Shown here: piece by piece, positions 47,528 to 56,358 of the stretch
Numbering within the stretch: the first letter of the stretch is position 1
How the letters are laid out: each line of letters opens with the position of its first letter
Assembly (NCBI GenBank): GCA_023138835.1
Contig: JAGLOP010000002.1
Span: 151,432 to 215,431, forward strand
Reading direction: 5' to 3'
Source: Arcobacteraceae bacterium
GTDB taxonomy: Bacteria; Campylobacterota; Campylobacteria; Campylobacterales; Arcobacteraceae
DNA length: 64,000 nucleotides
Program-made: the position numbers and the translations under genes
The notes under the pieces: model-generated
What the model saw: the letters and a program-made list of their open reading frames with translations, nothing else
What the model was told of the DNA's origin: nothing
Database searches by the model: none

Positions 47528-48177
47528 TTTGTTACCTTAATCCCTTTAGAAATATAAAAATCTTTTAAAGCTTGATAAACTTCCCCATTCTTTCTATCTT
47601 TACCTTCCCATTTTTTACTTTCCATAAAATCCATGGTTGCTAAAAATTGTTTAGTCGGCATATATCCAGGTACCATAACTACTGCTTTTCCTTGCTTGTC
47701 TGCAAAAATAATTGTAGGTGTTCCTTGCACTCCATAAATAGATACCATAGTTTTTGTATCTACATCCATAAATTCATTTTCATGATAAAGTTTATGTCTT
47801 AAATTTTCATGTGTTTTAAGATAATATGATGAAAAATCATTTTTAAGTCTTTTTTGGAACTCTTTAGATTGAAAAATATCCTCTTTAAGTTTCATACAGT
47901 ATGGGCAACTATTTGTACCAAATACCAAAACCATATATTTATCATATGGTCCAATTTTTGCAGTATCTTTAAATACACTATAAACAACATCAGCTGCTTC
48001 TTTTGCCATATTTATAACTTTTGGTTTTTCCACATTTTGTACTTTTGCAGACGAATCAACTTTTTCAGTAGTTACAACTTCACTTTCTATTACTTTAGCT
48101 TTAGAACTATCGTTACATCCACTACTTAAAAGTGATAATATTATAGCTAGTGCTAAAACTTTAAACTTTTGTTTCAT
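47524..48177 (-). CDS. Thioredoxin-fold lipoprotein
   Basis: Lipobox ILSLLSSGCN at residues 14-23 predicts a lipid-anchored periplasmic protein. A Ser/Glu/Val-rich linker leads to a thioredoxin fold with FGTNSCPYCMKLKED and the cis-Pro strand VQGTPTIIFADKQGKAVVMVPGY. 217 residues. It resembles the following gene in the domain core (both have the VPGY end), so the pair arose by duplication. Probably reduces heme-binding cysteines before ligation. Confidence 0.82.
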   Translation of the reverse strand: MKQKFKVLALAIILSLLSSGCNDSSKAKVIESEVVTTEKVDSSAKVQNVEKPKVINMAKEAADVVYSVFKDTAKIGPYDKYMVLVFGTNSCPYCMKLKEDIFQSKEFQKRLKNDFSSYYLKTHENLRHKLYHENEFMDVDTKTMVSIYGVQGTPTIIFADKQGKAVVMVPGYMPTKQFLATMDFMESKKWEGKDRKNGEVYQALKDFYISKGIKVTK

Positions 48178-48243
48178 ATATTAAATCCTTGTATTTTATA
48201 TTGTGTTAAACCATCATTGTATCAATAATAATTTAAAACAATA

Positions 48244-48273
48244 TAAAAAAAGAGCTGCCTTAAACAGCTCTTT
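48244..48273 (-). terminator. Terminator of the 11-heme cytochrome gene
   Basis: On the minus strand AAAGAGCTG pairs with CAGCTCTTT around a 7-base loop (48249-48257 with 48265-48273), followed by four or more T. It lies about 20 bases after the stop codon and so separates the cytochrome from the thioredoxin genes downstream. Confidence 0.8.
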
Positions 48274-48293
48274 AATTATTAGAAAAATTTGAT

Positions 48294-50594
48294 TTATTTT
48301 ACGTTTAAATCTGCTTTTTCCATTCTCTCTCTTTGGTTCTGATCAAGAGGTCTTGAATCAGGCCAGTGAGTACCAACAGTCTGTAATTGTTTACCATCTT
48401 TAGTTACAATTTTAGACCAGTCATAATCCATACCAGGAATACCTTTCATTTGTACTGTTTTACTTGTAGGTACAAATTTACCAGTTCTTAAATCTTGAAG
48501 ATCCATATACTTATCAGTTCCTTGTCCAGTCATAAATTGACCATTTTGGATTCCGTAACCATAAGTTTTAGGGTTTGAGTGACAAGATTCACAACTTCTA
48601 GCTTTTCTTCCAGATGTATGAGGTTGTACAGGAGACATATCAGTTCCAGCAACTAAACTACCACCAGGACCATCAGGAACTTGTGCTTGTTTATTAAGAA
48701 TTATTGATTTACCATCAGGTCCAACAACAGTATATGTAACTTGACAACCAGGCATAATAGGAGTAACTAAGTTTTCACCATTGATTCCTAAGATTGGGTC
48801 TTCCCATCTTAAGTAACTTCTAGTTTCACTTGGTTTACCCATAAGTTTTTTACCTTTAGTTCCAAGAATAGATTCAGAAGTTTCACCAGTAAGGTTACCT
48901 TTTGCATCTTTCATTAAACTACTACCACTTGCTATCCAGTCCATTTTTGATTTACCAGGAGTATAATCAACTTTAATGTGACATCCATAACATTGTGGAG
49001 CCCAATCAGAGTGACAAGCATAACATTCTAAGTTTTCCATATGAGCTTTTACATCACCCATAGCAACTTTTGCATTAGCAGATTTCCAAGTGTTATGTAC
49101 AGCTTTTGCTTTTAATAAAGGAGTATCTAAATCTTTACCGCTCGCTAAGTGAGTAGTAACTTTATTTGCACCTTTAGCTTTTACAACATTTCCAAGTGGG
49201 TTACCTCTAGTAGTTAATATATAACCACCTTCAACTGGATATTCCATACCCATTTTCATCCATTCTGGAAGCTCTTTAGCCATTCCTCTAGCACCTTCAG
49301 GAGTTTCAATTCCAAATTTCTCACCGAAACCGATTTTTAATTCCCATGGGTATTTTTCACTTGTACCATGACAATCAGAACACTCAATTTCAACTTGACC
49401 TAAAGTAGTACCAAATAATGTACCATCACCATGCATATCAATAGATGTATGACAATCTTGACAAGTCATACCAGCTTCAAAGTGAAGATCTTCTTTGATA
49501 TGTTTATATCTTTTACCATGATGTTTAGATTGAGATTTTCCACCTGCTTGTAAAGGAGAACCATAAGGTTGTTCCATTAAACCAACATAAGATACACCGA
49601 TTCTTTTACCTCTATTGTGACAAGAGTTACAAGTTTCAGGGTGAATACCACTAAATTCAGCTCCGCTTGGAGTTTTAACTTTTTGGTCTCTTGTTGCTTG
49701 CATAGTATGAACTAACATATGTCCATGCTCTTTTTTATCAATAGTTGGATCGTTACCTTCGTAAATACCTTCATTTGCATAAGGCATATGACATGCACTA
49801 CATCCCATTCCTCTCCAGTCACCACGACCTTTTCTACCTCTTACACCAATATGACATCTTTGACAATCAGATCTTTGGTAAGTAATAGAAGCTTCATATC
49901 CAATTCTCGCTAAATATGCGTCATCACTTTCACCACTTTTTTGTTTAAGTTGATCTGGGCTGCTAGGTGCCATTGGAAGTTGTTTAAGCTCTGTTGGGAA
50001 TTGATCAGGATATTTATCCATCAATGCAACCATATAATCTTTATATGTTTTTGTTCCCCAAGCTGGAGTTTTTCCATCTTCATCTTTTATATCATAGTTT
50101 GCAAACTTAACTTTTTTAGTTGGTTCACTTCCCCATGAGTGTAAGTTACCTTGAATCTTACCAGCTTCAGTTGCCATTAAAGATTTTTTAGTATTTGCTA
50201 CAGTATCAGCGTGACAGATACCACAAGTTTTTTCAGCTATCCAAATAGAACCTGGATCTCTAACAAATGTCGCTAATCCACCAGCATGTGAACTTGGAGC
50301 TCCCATATGCGAACCTTTTACAGTTCCATCTTCAGGATTACCACCATGACATACAGTACATCCACCAGTATCACCGGCGATTTTACCAAGGTCTATGATT
50401 TGTTTCATCATATCAGAGTGTGTATCTCTAATAGATTCAATACCATTGTGACATTTAACACAACTATCTCCACCACTTACACTTTTATGTGCTGTATCAC
50501 CTTTTGAGTGCATTGCACCAAAAAGTGATGTAGTAGAAACTAGAAGTGTTGCAAGAACAGTAAGTTTTAACTTACTTATAATGCTTCCTCTCAT
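48294..50594 (-). CDS. Undecaheme periplasmic c-type cytochrome, unknown function
   Basis: After a signal peptide (about residues 1-26, LTVLATLLVSTTSLFGA) eleven CXXCH motifs follow in 766 residues: CVKCH, CTVCH, CGICH, CQRCH, CSACH, CNSCH, CQDCH, CSDCH, CYACH, CYGCH and CESCH. No variant CX15CH or CXXCK motif is seen, so it is neither MccA nor NrfA, and the number is higher than in octaheme HAO or tetrathionate reductases. The open frame begins at 50666, but GGAG before the ATG at 50594 and the signal peptide set the start. It is likely a terminal reductase or electron conduit; no NrfD- or iron-sulfur-type quinol dehydrogenase is present. Codes read smoothly and the gene looks native. Confidence 0.85.
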   Translation of the reverse strand: MRGSIISKLKLTVLATLLVSTTSLFGAMHSKGDTAHKSVSGGDSCVKCHNGIESIRDTHSDMMKQIIDLGKIAGDTGGCTVCHGGNPEDGTVKGSHMGAPSSHAGGLATFVRDPGSIWIAEKTCGICHADTVANTKKSLMATEAGKIQGNLHSWGSEPTKKVKFANYDIKDEDGKTPAWGTKTYKDYMVALMDKYPDQFPTELKQLPMAPSSPDQLKQKSGESDDAYLARIGYEASITYQRSDCQRCHIGVRGRKGRGDWRGMGCSACHMPYANEGIYEGNDPTIDKKEHGHMLVHTMQATRDQKVKTPSGAEFSGIHPETCNSCHNRGKRIGVSYVGLMEQPYGSPLQAGGKSQSKHHGKRYKHIKEDLHFEAGMTCQDCHTSIDMHGDGTLFGTTLGQVEIECSDCHGTSEKYPWELKIGFGEKFGIETPEGARGMAKELPEWMKMGMEYPVEGGYILTTRGNPLGNVVKAKGANKVTTHLASGKDLDTPLLKAKAVHNTWKSANAKVAMGDVKAHMENLECYACHSDWAPQCYGCHIKVDYTPGKSKMDWIASGSSLMKDAKGNLTGETSESILGTKGKKLMGKPSETRSYLRWEDPILGINGENLVTPIMPGCQVTYTVVGPDGKSIILNKQAQVPDGPGGSLVAGTDMSPVQPHTSGRKARSCESCHSNPKTYGYGIQNGQFMTGQGTDKYMDLQDLRTGKFVPTSKTVQMKGIPGMDYDWSKIVTKDGKQLQTVGTHWPDSRPLDQNQRERMEKADLNVK

Positions 50595-50653
50595 CTTTTC
50601 TCCTTTTGATTTTGGATAGTACACTACCCAATTGTCTAAAATAATAGCAGATG

Positions 50654-50674
50654 AAAGTGCCAACAAAGTGCCAA
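50654..50674 (-). promoter_or_regulatory. Two AAAGTGCCAA repeats upstream of the 11-heme cytochrome
   Basis: AAAGTGCCAA occurs at 50654-50663 and 50665-50674, an 11-bp period, 60-80 bases before the cytochrome start. Direct half-sites one helical turn apart suit OmpR-type regulators, and such a regulator gene (52144) is near. Read on the minus strand it also gives TGGCAC followed by a GC at the GG-N10-GC distance of a sigma54 promoter, with one mismatch in the -12 part. Confidence 0.5.
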
Positions 50675-50806
50675 AATAAGAATATTTTATTAAATTTTAA
50701 AATTTATATTCTTTTAATATTATTAGTAATTTATTAAGTAAATATTTATCTTTTTATTAATATCATATAAAAAAGGTAAGTATAGTAATTTAACAAAAGG
50801 AACAAT

Positions 50807-51298
50807 ATGAAACTAATAAAAAGAGTTATTTTAACTTTATTACTTATTTCACAATGGCTAAATGCAAGTGATGCATTAAATAATATAAAATGGCAAAATG
50901 ACTTAAACGAGGCAAAAGAGTTAGCCCAACATTTTAAAAAACCAATTTTTTTATTTTTAGAATCAAGAAAATGTTATTATTGTCCAATTATGCAAGAGGA
51001 AACATTTAGTGATCCAAGAGTTGAAAAAGAGATAAATGAAAATTTTATACCTTTGCTTTTAGATAATTCACTAGGTGCAGAAAGTGATGTTGACAATTCT
51101 GGTCATGCACCTGAAAGACTTACTACTTCTATGACACCTGCAATTTATTTAATGGGTCCAAAAGAGGAGATGTTAAAAGCAAAAGGAAAAAAGCATATGA
51201 TAATTTATGGTATGTGGACACCTAATGATTTATTAGATTGGCTAAAGGATGCTAAACGAAAATTTAGAAAACTTCATGGAGATAAATATGAAAAATAG
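50807..51298 (+). CDS. Periplasmic thioredoxin-fold protein (DUF255/SoxW-like)
   Basis: Signal peptide (about 1-20, LLLISQWLNA), then a thioredoxin fold with LESRKCYYCPIMQEETFSD as redox site and STSMTPAIYLMGPKEE-like cis-Pro strand (TTSMTPAIYLM). 163 residues. It is divergent from the 11-heme gene and heads the plus-strand operon with a cytochrome c, an unknown and a two-component system. The frame overlaps the cytochrome start by 11 bases. Confidence 0.82.
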   Translation: MKLIKRVILTLLLISQWLNASDALNNIKWQNDLNEAKELAQHFKKPIFLFLESRKCYYCPIMQEETFSDPRVEKEINENFIPLLLDNSLGAESDVDNSGHAPERLTTSMTPAIYLMGPKEEMLKAKGKKHMIIYGMWTPNDLLDWLKDAKRKFRKLHGDKYEK

Positions 51299-51644
51299 TT
51301 TTGGGCTTTTAATTTTAGTACTTTTATTTAGTTTTTCTACGGCTCAGGCAAAACCAAAAGCACATGTGACAAAACAATTAGTTGGTCAAGCATATTATCT
51401 TAAAAGATGCTCACATTGTCATGGAGAGGGTAATCGCGGTGGAAATCTTTATTCTACTAGGGAATGGAAAAAAATATTTTCAGCTCACGGCGCTGATCTA
51501 ATCGAGCTTCATGATGGGGAAGAGGGTACCCAAAAAGTGATGAAATATTTAAAAAGTAAAGACTTTAAAAAAGAGAGTGCAAAAATGCTTAAATTTATTC
51601 AAGAGTTTGCTTATGATTCAGACACAATTCCAACTTGTAATTAA
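51288..51644 (+). CDS. Periplasmic monoheme cytochrome c
   Basis: Signal peptide (residues about 1-22, ILVLLFSFSTAQA) and one CSHCHGEGNRGGNLY heme site with the later MLKFIQEFAY segment. The open frame begins at 51249, but the ATG at 51288, after GGAGATAAAT, is the start; it lies inside the end of the thioredoxin gene. 118 residues. Probable electron donor or acceptor of the 11-heme protein. Confidence 0.82.
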   Translation: MKNSFGLLILVLLFSFSTAQAKPKAHVTKQLVGQAYYLKRCSHCHGEGNRGGNLYSTREWKKIFSAHGADLIELHDGEEGTQKVMKYLKSKDFKKESAKMLKFIQEFAYDSDTIPTCN

Positions 51645-51650
51645 TGTTAA

Positions 51651-52142
51651 ATGGGCAGTATTAAGTTGAAAAAAATACCATTTTTATTTTTTATTTTTTA
51701 TTTTTTAACTAACTTGTATGCAACACAGTGCAGCCCTTATTTTAATCCCGACAAATTTTATGATGCACCTGAATATTTACAAAAGATGTTAGATAAATAC
51801 ACAAACAATAATAAAAGTGAATTTACTGAAGAAAGCAAAGTTTTTGATATTAAAGTAGTTGAATTATACAGATTTACAGAAGATGAAATTGCAAATGATA
51901 TTAACGATAATTTTGGTGGATTTTGGAATGAATGGATAGAGGATGGTTATGAGATGCAACTTGTTCCAGAGCAAACTTTATTCCGATATAAAGATAATTA
52001 TTTTTCACTGCAAGTATTGATTTATGGTGTAGTAGGAGATGCTACTACATTAAAAGGGACAACTGTTGAATATCATTTTTACAACTATACAAAAGAAGTA
52101 AATAAGCATATTTTATGTAAAAAACAATTGGGTGATAAATAA
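51651..52142 (+). CDS. Secreted protein of unknown function
   Basis: About 163 residues with a hydrophobic signal sequence (FLFFIFYFLTNLYA) ending before TQCSPYFNPDKFYDAP. Two Cys (near the mature start and near the C-terminus, HILCKK) could form a disulfide. No family recognised; the rest is a mixed alpha/beta pattern. It ends 1 base before the response regulator start, in the operon with cytochrome c, and may act as the periplasmic sensor input of the kinase. Confidence 0.55.
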   Translation: MGSIKLKKIPFLFFIFYFLTNLYATQCSPYFNPDKFYDAPEYLQKMLDKYTNNNKSEFTEESKVFDIKVVELYRFTEDEIANDINDNFGGFWNEWIEDGYEMQLVPEQTLFRYKDNYFSLQVLIYGVVGDATTLKGTTVEYHFYNYTKEVNKHILCKKQLGDK

Positions 52143-52143
52143 A

Positions 52144-52788
52144 ATGAAATTATTAGTCTTAGAAGATGATAACTTTATTTGTGAACAAATAAAAACATAT
52201 TTTGAATTAAATGATCATATCGTAGATCTATTTCATGATGGTGAAACTTTATTAGATGAGGCAATACTTGAACATTATGATATATTTTTATTTGATATTA
52301 ATACCCCTAAAAAAAATGGTATAGAAACACTTGAATTTATAAGAAAAAGCGGGATAAAAACTCCTGCTATTTTTTTAACTGCAATGAGCGATATGGAATT
52401 TGTAAAAAAAGGTTATGCTGTAGGATGTAACGACTATGTAAGAAAACCTTTTAATCTTGAAGAGGTAGAATTAAGAGTTATGCAGCTTACACTGAAAAGT
52501 ACAGAAAAAATAGTACAAATATCATCTAACTATCAATTTAATTTATCCAAAATGCAACTTTTATTCCAAGAAGATGAAGTAAAATTAAATCAAAAAGAAA
52601 AAGATATTTTATATATTTTATTAAAAAACAAAGGTGAAACGGTAGAACCATATATTATCAAAGATTATGTTTGGGATGAACTTAATGTATGTGACAATAC
52701 GCTAAGAACACAAATTAAAAAACTTCGTGGAAAATTAAAAGAAAATTTTATTACAAATATCCGCAATAGTGGCTATATTATTAAATGA
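52144..52788 (+). CDS. OmpR-family response regulator
   Basis: REC domain (LLVLEDDNF, phospho-Asp in FLFDINTPKKNG, FLTAMSD, YVRKPFN) and a C-terminal winged helix (KEKDILYILLKNKGETVEPYIIK, then NTLRTQIKKLRGKL). About 214 residues. The frame starts at 52132, but ATG 52144 agrees with the family start MKLLVLEDD. Coupled with the following kinase (4-base overlap). Candidate regulator of the cytochrome module. Confidence 0.9.
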   Translation: MKLLVLEDDNFICEQIKTYFELNDHIVDLFHDGETLLDEAILEHYDIFLFDINTPKKNGIETLEFIRKSGIKTPAIFLTAMSDMEFVKKGYAVGCNDYVRKPFNLEEVELRVMQLTLKSTEKIVQISSNYQFNLSKMQLLFQEDEVKLNQKEKDILYILLKNKGETVEPYIIKDYVWDELNVCDNTLRTQIKKLRGKLKENFITNIRNSGYIIK

Positions 52789-54560
52789 TTAAAAAAATTA
52801 CAAATAACAGTCAATATATAGGCTTTAAATTTTTTACAGCTTTTATAGTATTTGCAATGTTAATTTTAAGTGCAATTTTAGTAATTCACTTAACTTTTTC
52901 TAAAGCTCAGCAAAATGACAAGTTTAAAGAGCGGGCAACTGCCCAATCACATGAAAAATTGACTTATTTAAATAGTTTTTTAAATAAACGAATTGACTCT
53001 TTAAAAGCTGTTGCATCAAATCCATATTTTCAAGAGTTTGTATATACCAATAATTATACTTTTAATACTGAATTTTTATTTTACACAATTATGGAAGAAA
53101 ATAAAGAATATATGCAATTAAGATTTATAGATGATTGGGGACTAGAAAAACTAAGATTTGATAGAAAAATATATGGAGAATCCTCTTATAAGGTTAAAAA
53201 ACTTCAAGATAAGAAGATGCGATATTATTTCCAAAAAACAAAACAACTTAAAAATGGTGAAATTTTTATCTCTAAAATAGATTTTAATAAAGAATTCGGG
53301 AAAATACAAAAACCTTATGTACCGGTATTAAGAATTGCTACTCCAATTTATGAGAAAAAAATATTTAGAGGTATTTTTATCATAAATATTTTTATTTCAG
53401 ATTTTTTAGAGATTTTTACAGCTTCTCCAATTTATGACATTTATTTAACAACTACAAATGGATATTTAGTAAAAGATAAAAAACAACTATACGACTGGAC
53501 AATACAAAGTAGACACCTAAAAGATATATTCGATAAATCATCCGTAAAAAAGATTTTAACTACTACTAATGAAAAAATATTATATGACAAAAAGCTATTT
53601 ATTAGAAAAATAAAATTAGGACGAGAATCGTTCTTTCTTATATACAGTATCAAAAAATCACAAATTGAGAAAAATAACTTAAATAGTAAAAAAATGGGTA
53701 TTGTTATTCTTTTATTTGCACTTTTTATATCAATTGTTTTTGGATACTTAATGTCAAGACCTCCTAAAAAGATATTTGATTTTATTGCAAAACAAAGTGA
53801 TGAACTTCACTCTTTAGCCAGTACCTTGGAAAAAAGAGTAGAGGAAGAAACACTTAAAAATGCAAAGAAAGACAGACTCTTACAACATCAATCAAAAATG
53901 GCAGAACTAGGAGATATGATAGGAAATATCGCTCATCAATGGAGACATCCACTCACTAGATTATCACTTTTATTACAAAATCTGAAAGCTTATAAAAATA
54001 AAAATAAAATGAGTGATGAGATATTTTTCAACACTTTGGAAAATGCAAATGAACAAATTGAATTTATGTCAGATACCATTGACAATTTTAAAGATTTTTA
54101 TAAAACTGATAAGATTAAAAGTCAATTTAAAATTCAAGATTGTCTAACAGATATATTTAAAATTATTAATTCAATATTAGAACATAATGATATTAAAGTA
54201 ACAATTTTAGATGATGAAGAGATAGAACTTGATGGTATAAAAAACCAATTTTCACAAGTATTATTAAATTTAATTGTAAATGCAAAAGATGCTTTAGTAG
54301 ACAAAGAAATTAAAGCACCTACTATTAATATAGAAATATATCTTAAAGATAATAAAAAAATAATTACAATTGAAGACAATGCCGGTGGAATACCGACAAA
54401 TATTCTTAATGATATTTTTGATCCATATTTTACAACAAAAGACAAAAAAGGTACTGGTATTGGTCTATATCTAAGTCGTACAATCATAGAACATGAATTT
54501 AATGGTAATCTTAGTGTAAAGAACTCTTCGCAAGGTGCAGTTTTTAAAATAGTTTTATAA
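52785..54560 (+). CDS. Sensor histidine kinase
   Basis: Membrane helix (about 15-38), a periplasmic part of about 260 residues (double Cache-like), membrane helix (about 303-323), a coiled linker, then HisKA with H-box AHQWRHPLTRLSLLLQ (near 385) and a HATPase domain with NLIVNAKDAL (N box), EDNAGGIP (G1), FDPYFTTKD and GTGIGLYLSRTIIE (G2). 591 residues. The periplasmic part is the sensor. Its C-terminal end resembles the broken kinase at 7380-7649. Confidence 0.9.
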   Translation: MIKKITNNSQYIGFKFFTAFIVFAMLILSAILVIHLTFSKAQQNDKFKERATAQSHEKLTYLNSFLNKRIDSLKAVASNPYFQEFVYTNNYTFNTEFLFYTIMEENKEYMQLRFIDDWGLEKLRFDRKIYGESSYKVKKLQDKKMRYYFQKTKQLKNGEIFISKIDFNKEFGKIQKPYVPVLRIATPIYEKKIFRGIFIINIFISDFLEIFTASPIYDIYLTTTNGYLVKDKKQLYDWTIQSRHLKDIFDKSSVKKILTTTNEKILYDKKLFIRKIKLGRESFFLIYSIKKSQIEKNNLNSKKMGIVILLFALFISIVFGYLMSRPPKKIFDFIAKQSDELHSLASTLEKRVEEETLKNAKKDRLLQHQSKMAELGDMIGNIAHQWRHPLTRLSLLLQNLKAYKNKNKMSDEIFFNTLENANEQIEFMSDTIDNFKDFYKTDKIKSQFKIQDCLTDIFKIINSILEHNDIKVTILDDEEIELDGIKNQFSQVLLNLIVNAKDALVDKEIKAPTINIEIYLKDNKKIITIEDNAGGIPTNILNDIFDPYFTTKDKKGTGIGLYLSRTIIEHEFNGNLSVKNSSQGAVFKIVL

Positions 54561-54613
54561 GATTCAATGGAAAGTTAAAGTAAAATCGCATATGATGACT
54601 ATAGGAAATTGCT

Positions 54614-55528
54614 ATGCAAAATTTAAAAAAAATTAGAATTGAACGAAATAAGTGGCTTGAGTGGAAGAATATCAAACCAATGAGAGATGCCATTGAGAAT
54701 ATCAAACACATCAAAACAGACAATTTAGATATTAAACTTGATGATTGGGTAAGTGCACTTGGTAAAGAAAGGTTATCTAATGATGATTTTAGAATTTTAG
54801 AAGAATCAGCCAAAGCTTTAATACCTTGGAGAAAAGGTCCATTTAATTTATGTGGACTAAAAATAGACAGCGAATGGCAAAGTAACTTAAAATACAATAT
54901 GCTAAGACCTCACTTTAATCTAAAAAATAAGCTAGTGGCTGATGTTGGTTGTAACAATGGCTACTATATGTTTAGAATGCTTGAAGATAAGCCTAAAAGT
55001 TTGGTTGGATTTGACCCTAGTGCTATTTTTAAAACTCAATTTGATTTTGTAAATCATTTTATAAAAAGTGATATTAAATATGAACTTTTAGGTGTTGAGC
55101 ATTTAGAGTATTATGAAACTAAATTTGATTTTATTTTTATGTTGGGTGTTCTATATCATCGTGCAGACCCAATAGGTAGTTTAAAATCTTTAAATAGGGC
55201 ATTAAACAAAGATGGTGAGATAATCGTAGATAGCTTTATGATTGATGGTGATGATGAAGTTTGTCTAGTTCCTCACGATAGATACGCAATGATTCCAAAT
55301 ATATATTTTATACCAACAGTAAATTGTTTTAAAAATTGGCTAAACAGGGCAGGGTTTAAAGATATAGAAGTTTTAGAAATAACTACAACAGATGATAAAG
55401 AACAAAGGGTGACACCTTGGACTTTTGGTAAAAGTTTGGATGATTTTAGAGATCCAAAAGACCCAACTAAAACAATTGAAGGATATCCATCTCCTAAAAG
55501 AGTATATCTAAAAGCTAAGAAGAAATAG
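54614..55528 (+). CDS. cmoB: tRNA U34 carboxymethyltransferase CmoB
   Basis: Uses carboxy-SAM to modify the wobble uridine of tRNA. LVADVGCNNGYYMFRM is the SAM loop, IPWRKGPFNLCGLKIDSEWQSNLK the family lead-in (given in part), and FMLGVLYHRADPIGSL and WTFGKSLDDFRDPKDPT the CmoB-specific blocks. 304 residues, normal for Campylobacterota. It ends just outside the cassette array and is on the opposite strand. Confidence 0.93.
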   Translation: MQNLKKIRIERNKWLEWKNIKPMRDAIENIKHIKTDNLDIKLDDWVSALGKERLSNDDFRILEESAKALIPWRKGPFNLCGLKIDSEWQSNLKYNMLRPHFNLKNKLVADVGCNNGYYMFRMLEDKPKSLVGFDPSAIFKTQFDFVNHFIKSDIKYELLGVEHLEYYETKFDFIFMLGVLYHRADPIGSLKSLNRALNKDGEIIVDSFMIDGDDEVCLVPHDRYAMIPNIYFIPTVNCFKNWLNRAGFKDIEVLEITTTDDKEQRVTPWTFGKSLDDFRDPKDPTKTIEGYPSPKRVYLKAKKK

Positions 55529-55533
55529 CAGTA

Positions 55534-55863
55534 TCATTTCTGTTTAATTAATCTTTGGAATAATATATCCTCTAGATTTCTACTTGAATCTGCTATTAAT
55601 AAAATATAAACTCTGTTTTTATCAATTTTATATATTATTCTCCATCTTTGATGAATTATTTCTCTATATTTTAAAATACCAATTTGTTGTAATTCTGGTA
55701 CAATTCTTTTTCTTTGCGGAAAATAATATAAATTATCACACTCTTTTTTAATTTCAAAAAATATTTTTTTTGCTATATTTAAACTATCTGTTTTAATATA
55801 TTCAATAATTGATTTTAAATCAAATTCAGCACTTTTTGTCCATATAACTTCAAACTGTATCAT
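55534..55863 (-). CDS. ParE/RelE-family toxin
   Basis: 109 residues of the RelE/ParE fold: IWTKSAEFDLKSIIEYI at the N-terminus, YFPQRKRIVPEL, and IHQRWRIIYKID, VYILLIADSSRN in the C-terminal strands. Whether it cuts mRNA or inhibits gyrase cannot be told. It follows the antitoxin gene by 6 bases. As last cassette of the array it has no attC site after it and ends 5 bases from the end of cmoB. Confidence 0.85.
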   Translation of the reverse strand: MIQFEVIWTKSAEFDLKSIIEYIKTDSLNIAKKIFFEIKKECDNLYYFPQRKRIVPELQQIGILKYREIIHQRWRIIYKIDKNRVYILLIADSSRNLEDILFQRLIKQK

Positions 55864-55869
55864 TTGGTA

Positions 55870-56142
55870 TTATCCAAATAATTTTTGTTCTAAATTATTA
55901 AACATATTTTCTTGTTCAATAGTATTGTTATTTTCAATATCATTTTCACTTTGAACAATTAATTTTAATAAATTTAATGAATTCTGTAAATTTTCATAAC
56001 TTTTAATATCTTGAACAACTGCCTTTGCTTCACCATTTTGTGTTATGATTATTGTTCTTTGATTTTCATTTACAGTATTAATTACATCAGCCGTTTTTGC
56101 TTTTAAATAGCTAATTGGTTTTATGTCTTGACTTAAATACAT
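55870..56142 (-). CDS. Phd/YefM-family antitoxin
   Basis: 90 residues. N-terminal dimerisation and DNA-binding domain (MYLSQDIKPISYLKAKTADVI in part, then TIIITQNGEAKAVV, SYENLQNSLNLLK), and an acidic, Asn-rich tail that would bind the toxin. The open frame begins at 56181, but AAGGTGGATTCT sets the ATG at 56142. Probably autoregulated with the toxin. Toxin-antitoxin pairs are common in chromosomal integron arrays, where they are thought to stabilise them. Confidence 0.85.
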   Translation of the reverse strand: MYLSQDIKPISYLKAKTADVINTVNENQRTIIITQNGEAKAVVQDIKSYENLQNSLNLLKLIVQSENDIENNNTIEQENMFNNLEQKLFG

Positions 56143-56223
56143 AGAATCCACCTTTTTAATTAAGATAAGATATTGTATCAAATTCAGATTTAATATGGTA
56201 TTAAAATAGATATTTAATTCTAA

Positions 56224-56357
56224 TGATAACGTCTCAATTGAGGAACAAGGGGGAATGAAAAAGTAAAACTTCGATCTTTAATATATCTAACTTGACACGA
56301 CAAAAGCCTGTAATCTTCGCATTGTACCCTTGTTATTCCTCCTATGATTTGTTATAT
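56224..56357 (-). repeat. attC-like site 1 (after the LysE gene)
   Basis: 134 bases. Upstream core ATATAAC (minus strand reading), then AAATCATAGGAGGAATAAC; the downstream arm reads CCTTGTTCCTCAATTGAG and ends at core GTTATCA. GAGGAA and TTCCTC, AACAAGGG and CCCTTGTT pair between the arms. The LysE stop lies one base before it. The middle differs from sites 2 and 4. Confidence 0.75.
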
Positions 56358-56358
56358 C

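Noticed and set aside
49719..50507. Plus-strand open frames inside the multiheme gene
   Set aside because: They are antisense shadows with no start signal and unlikely composition.
48294..50594. Assignment of the 11-heme protein to MccA sulfite reductase or NrfA
   Set aside because: No CX15CH or CXXCK motif is present, and the number of hemes does not agree.
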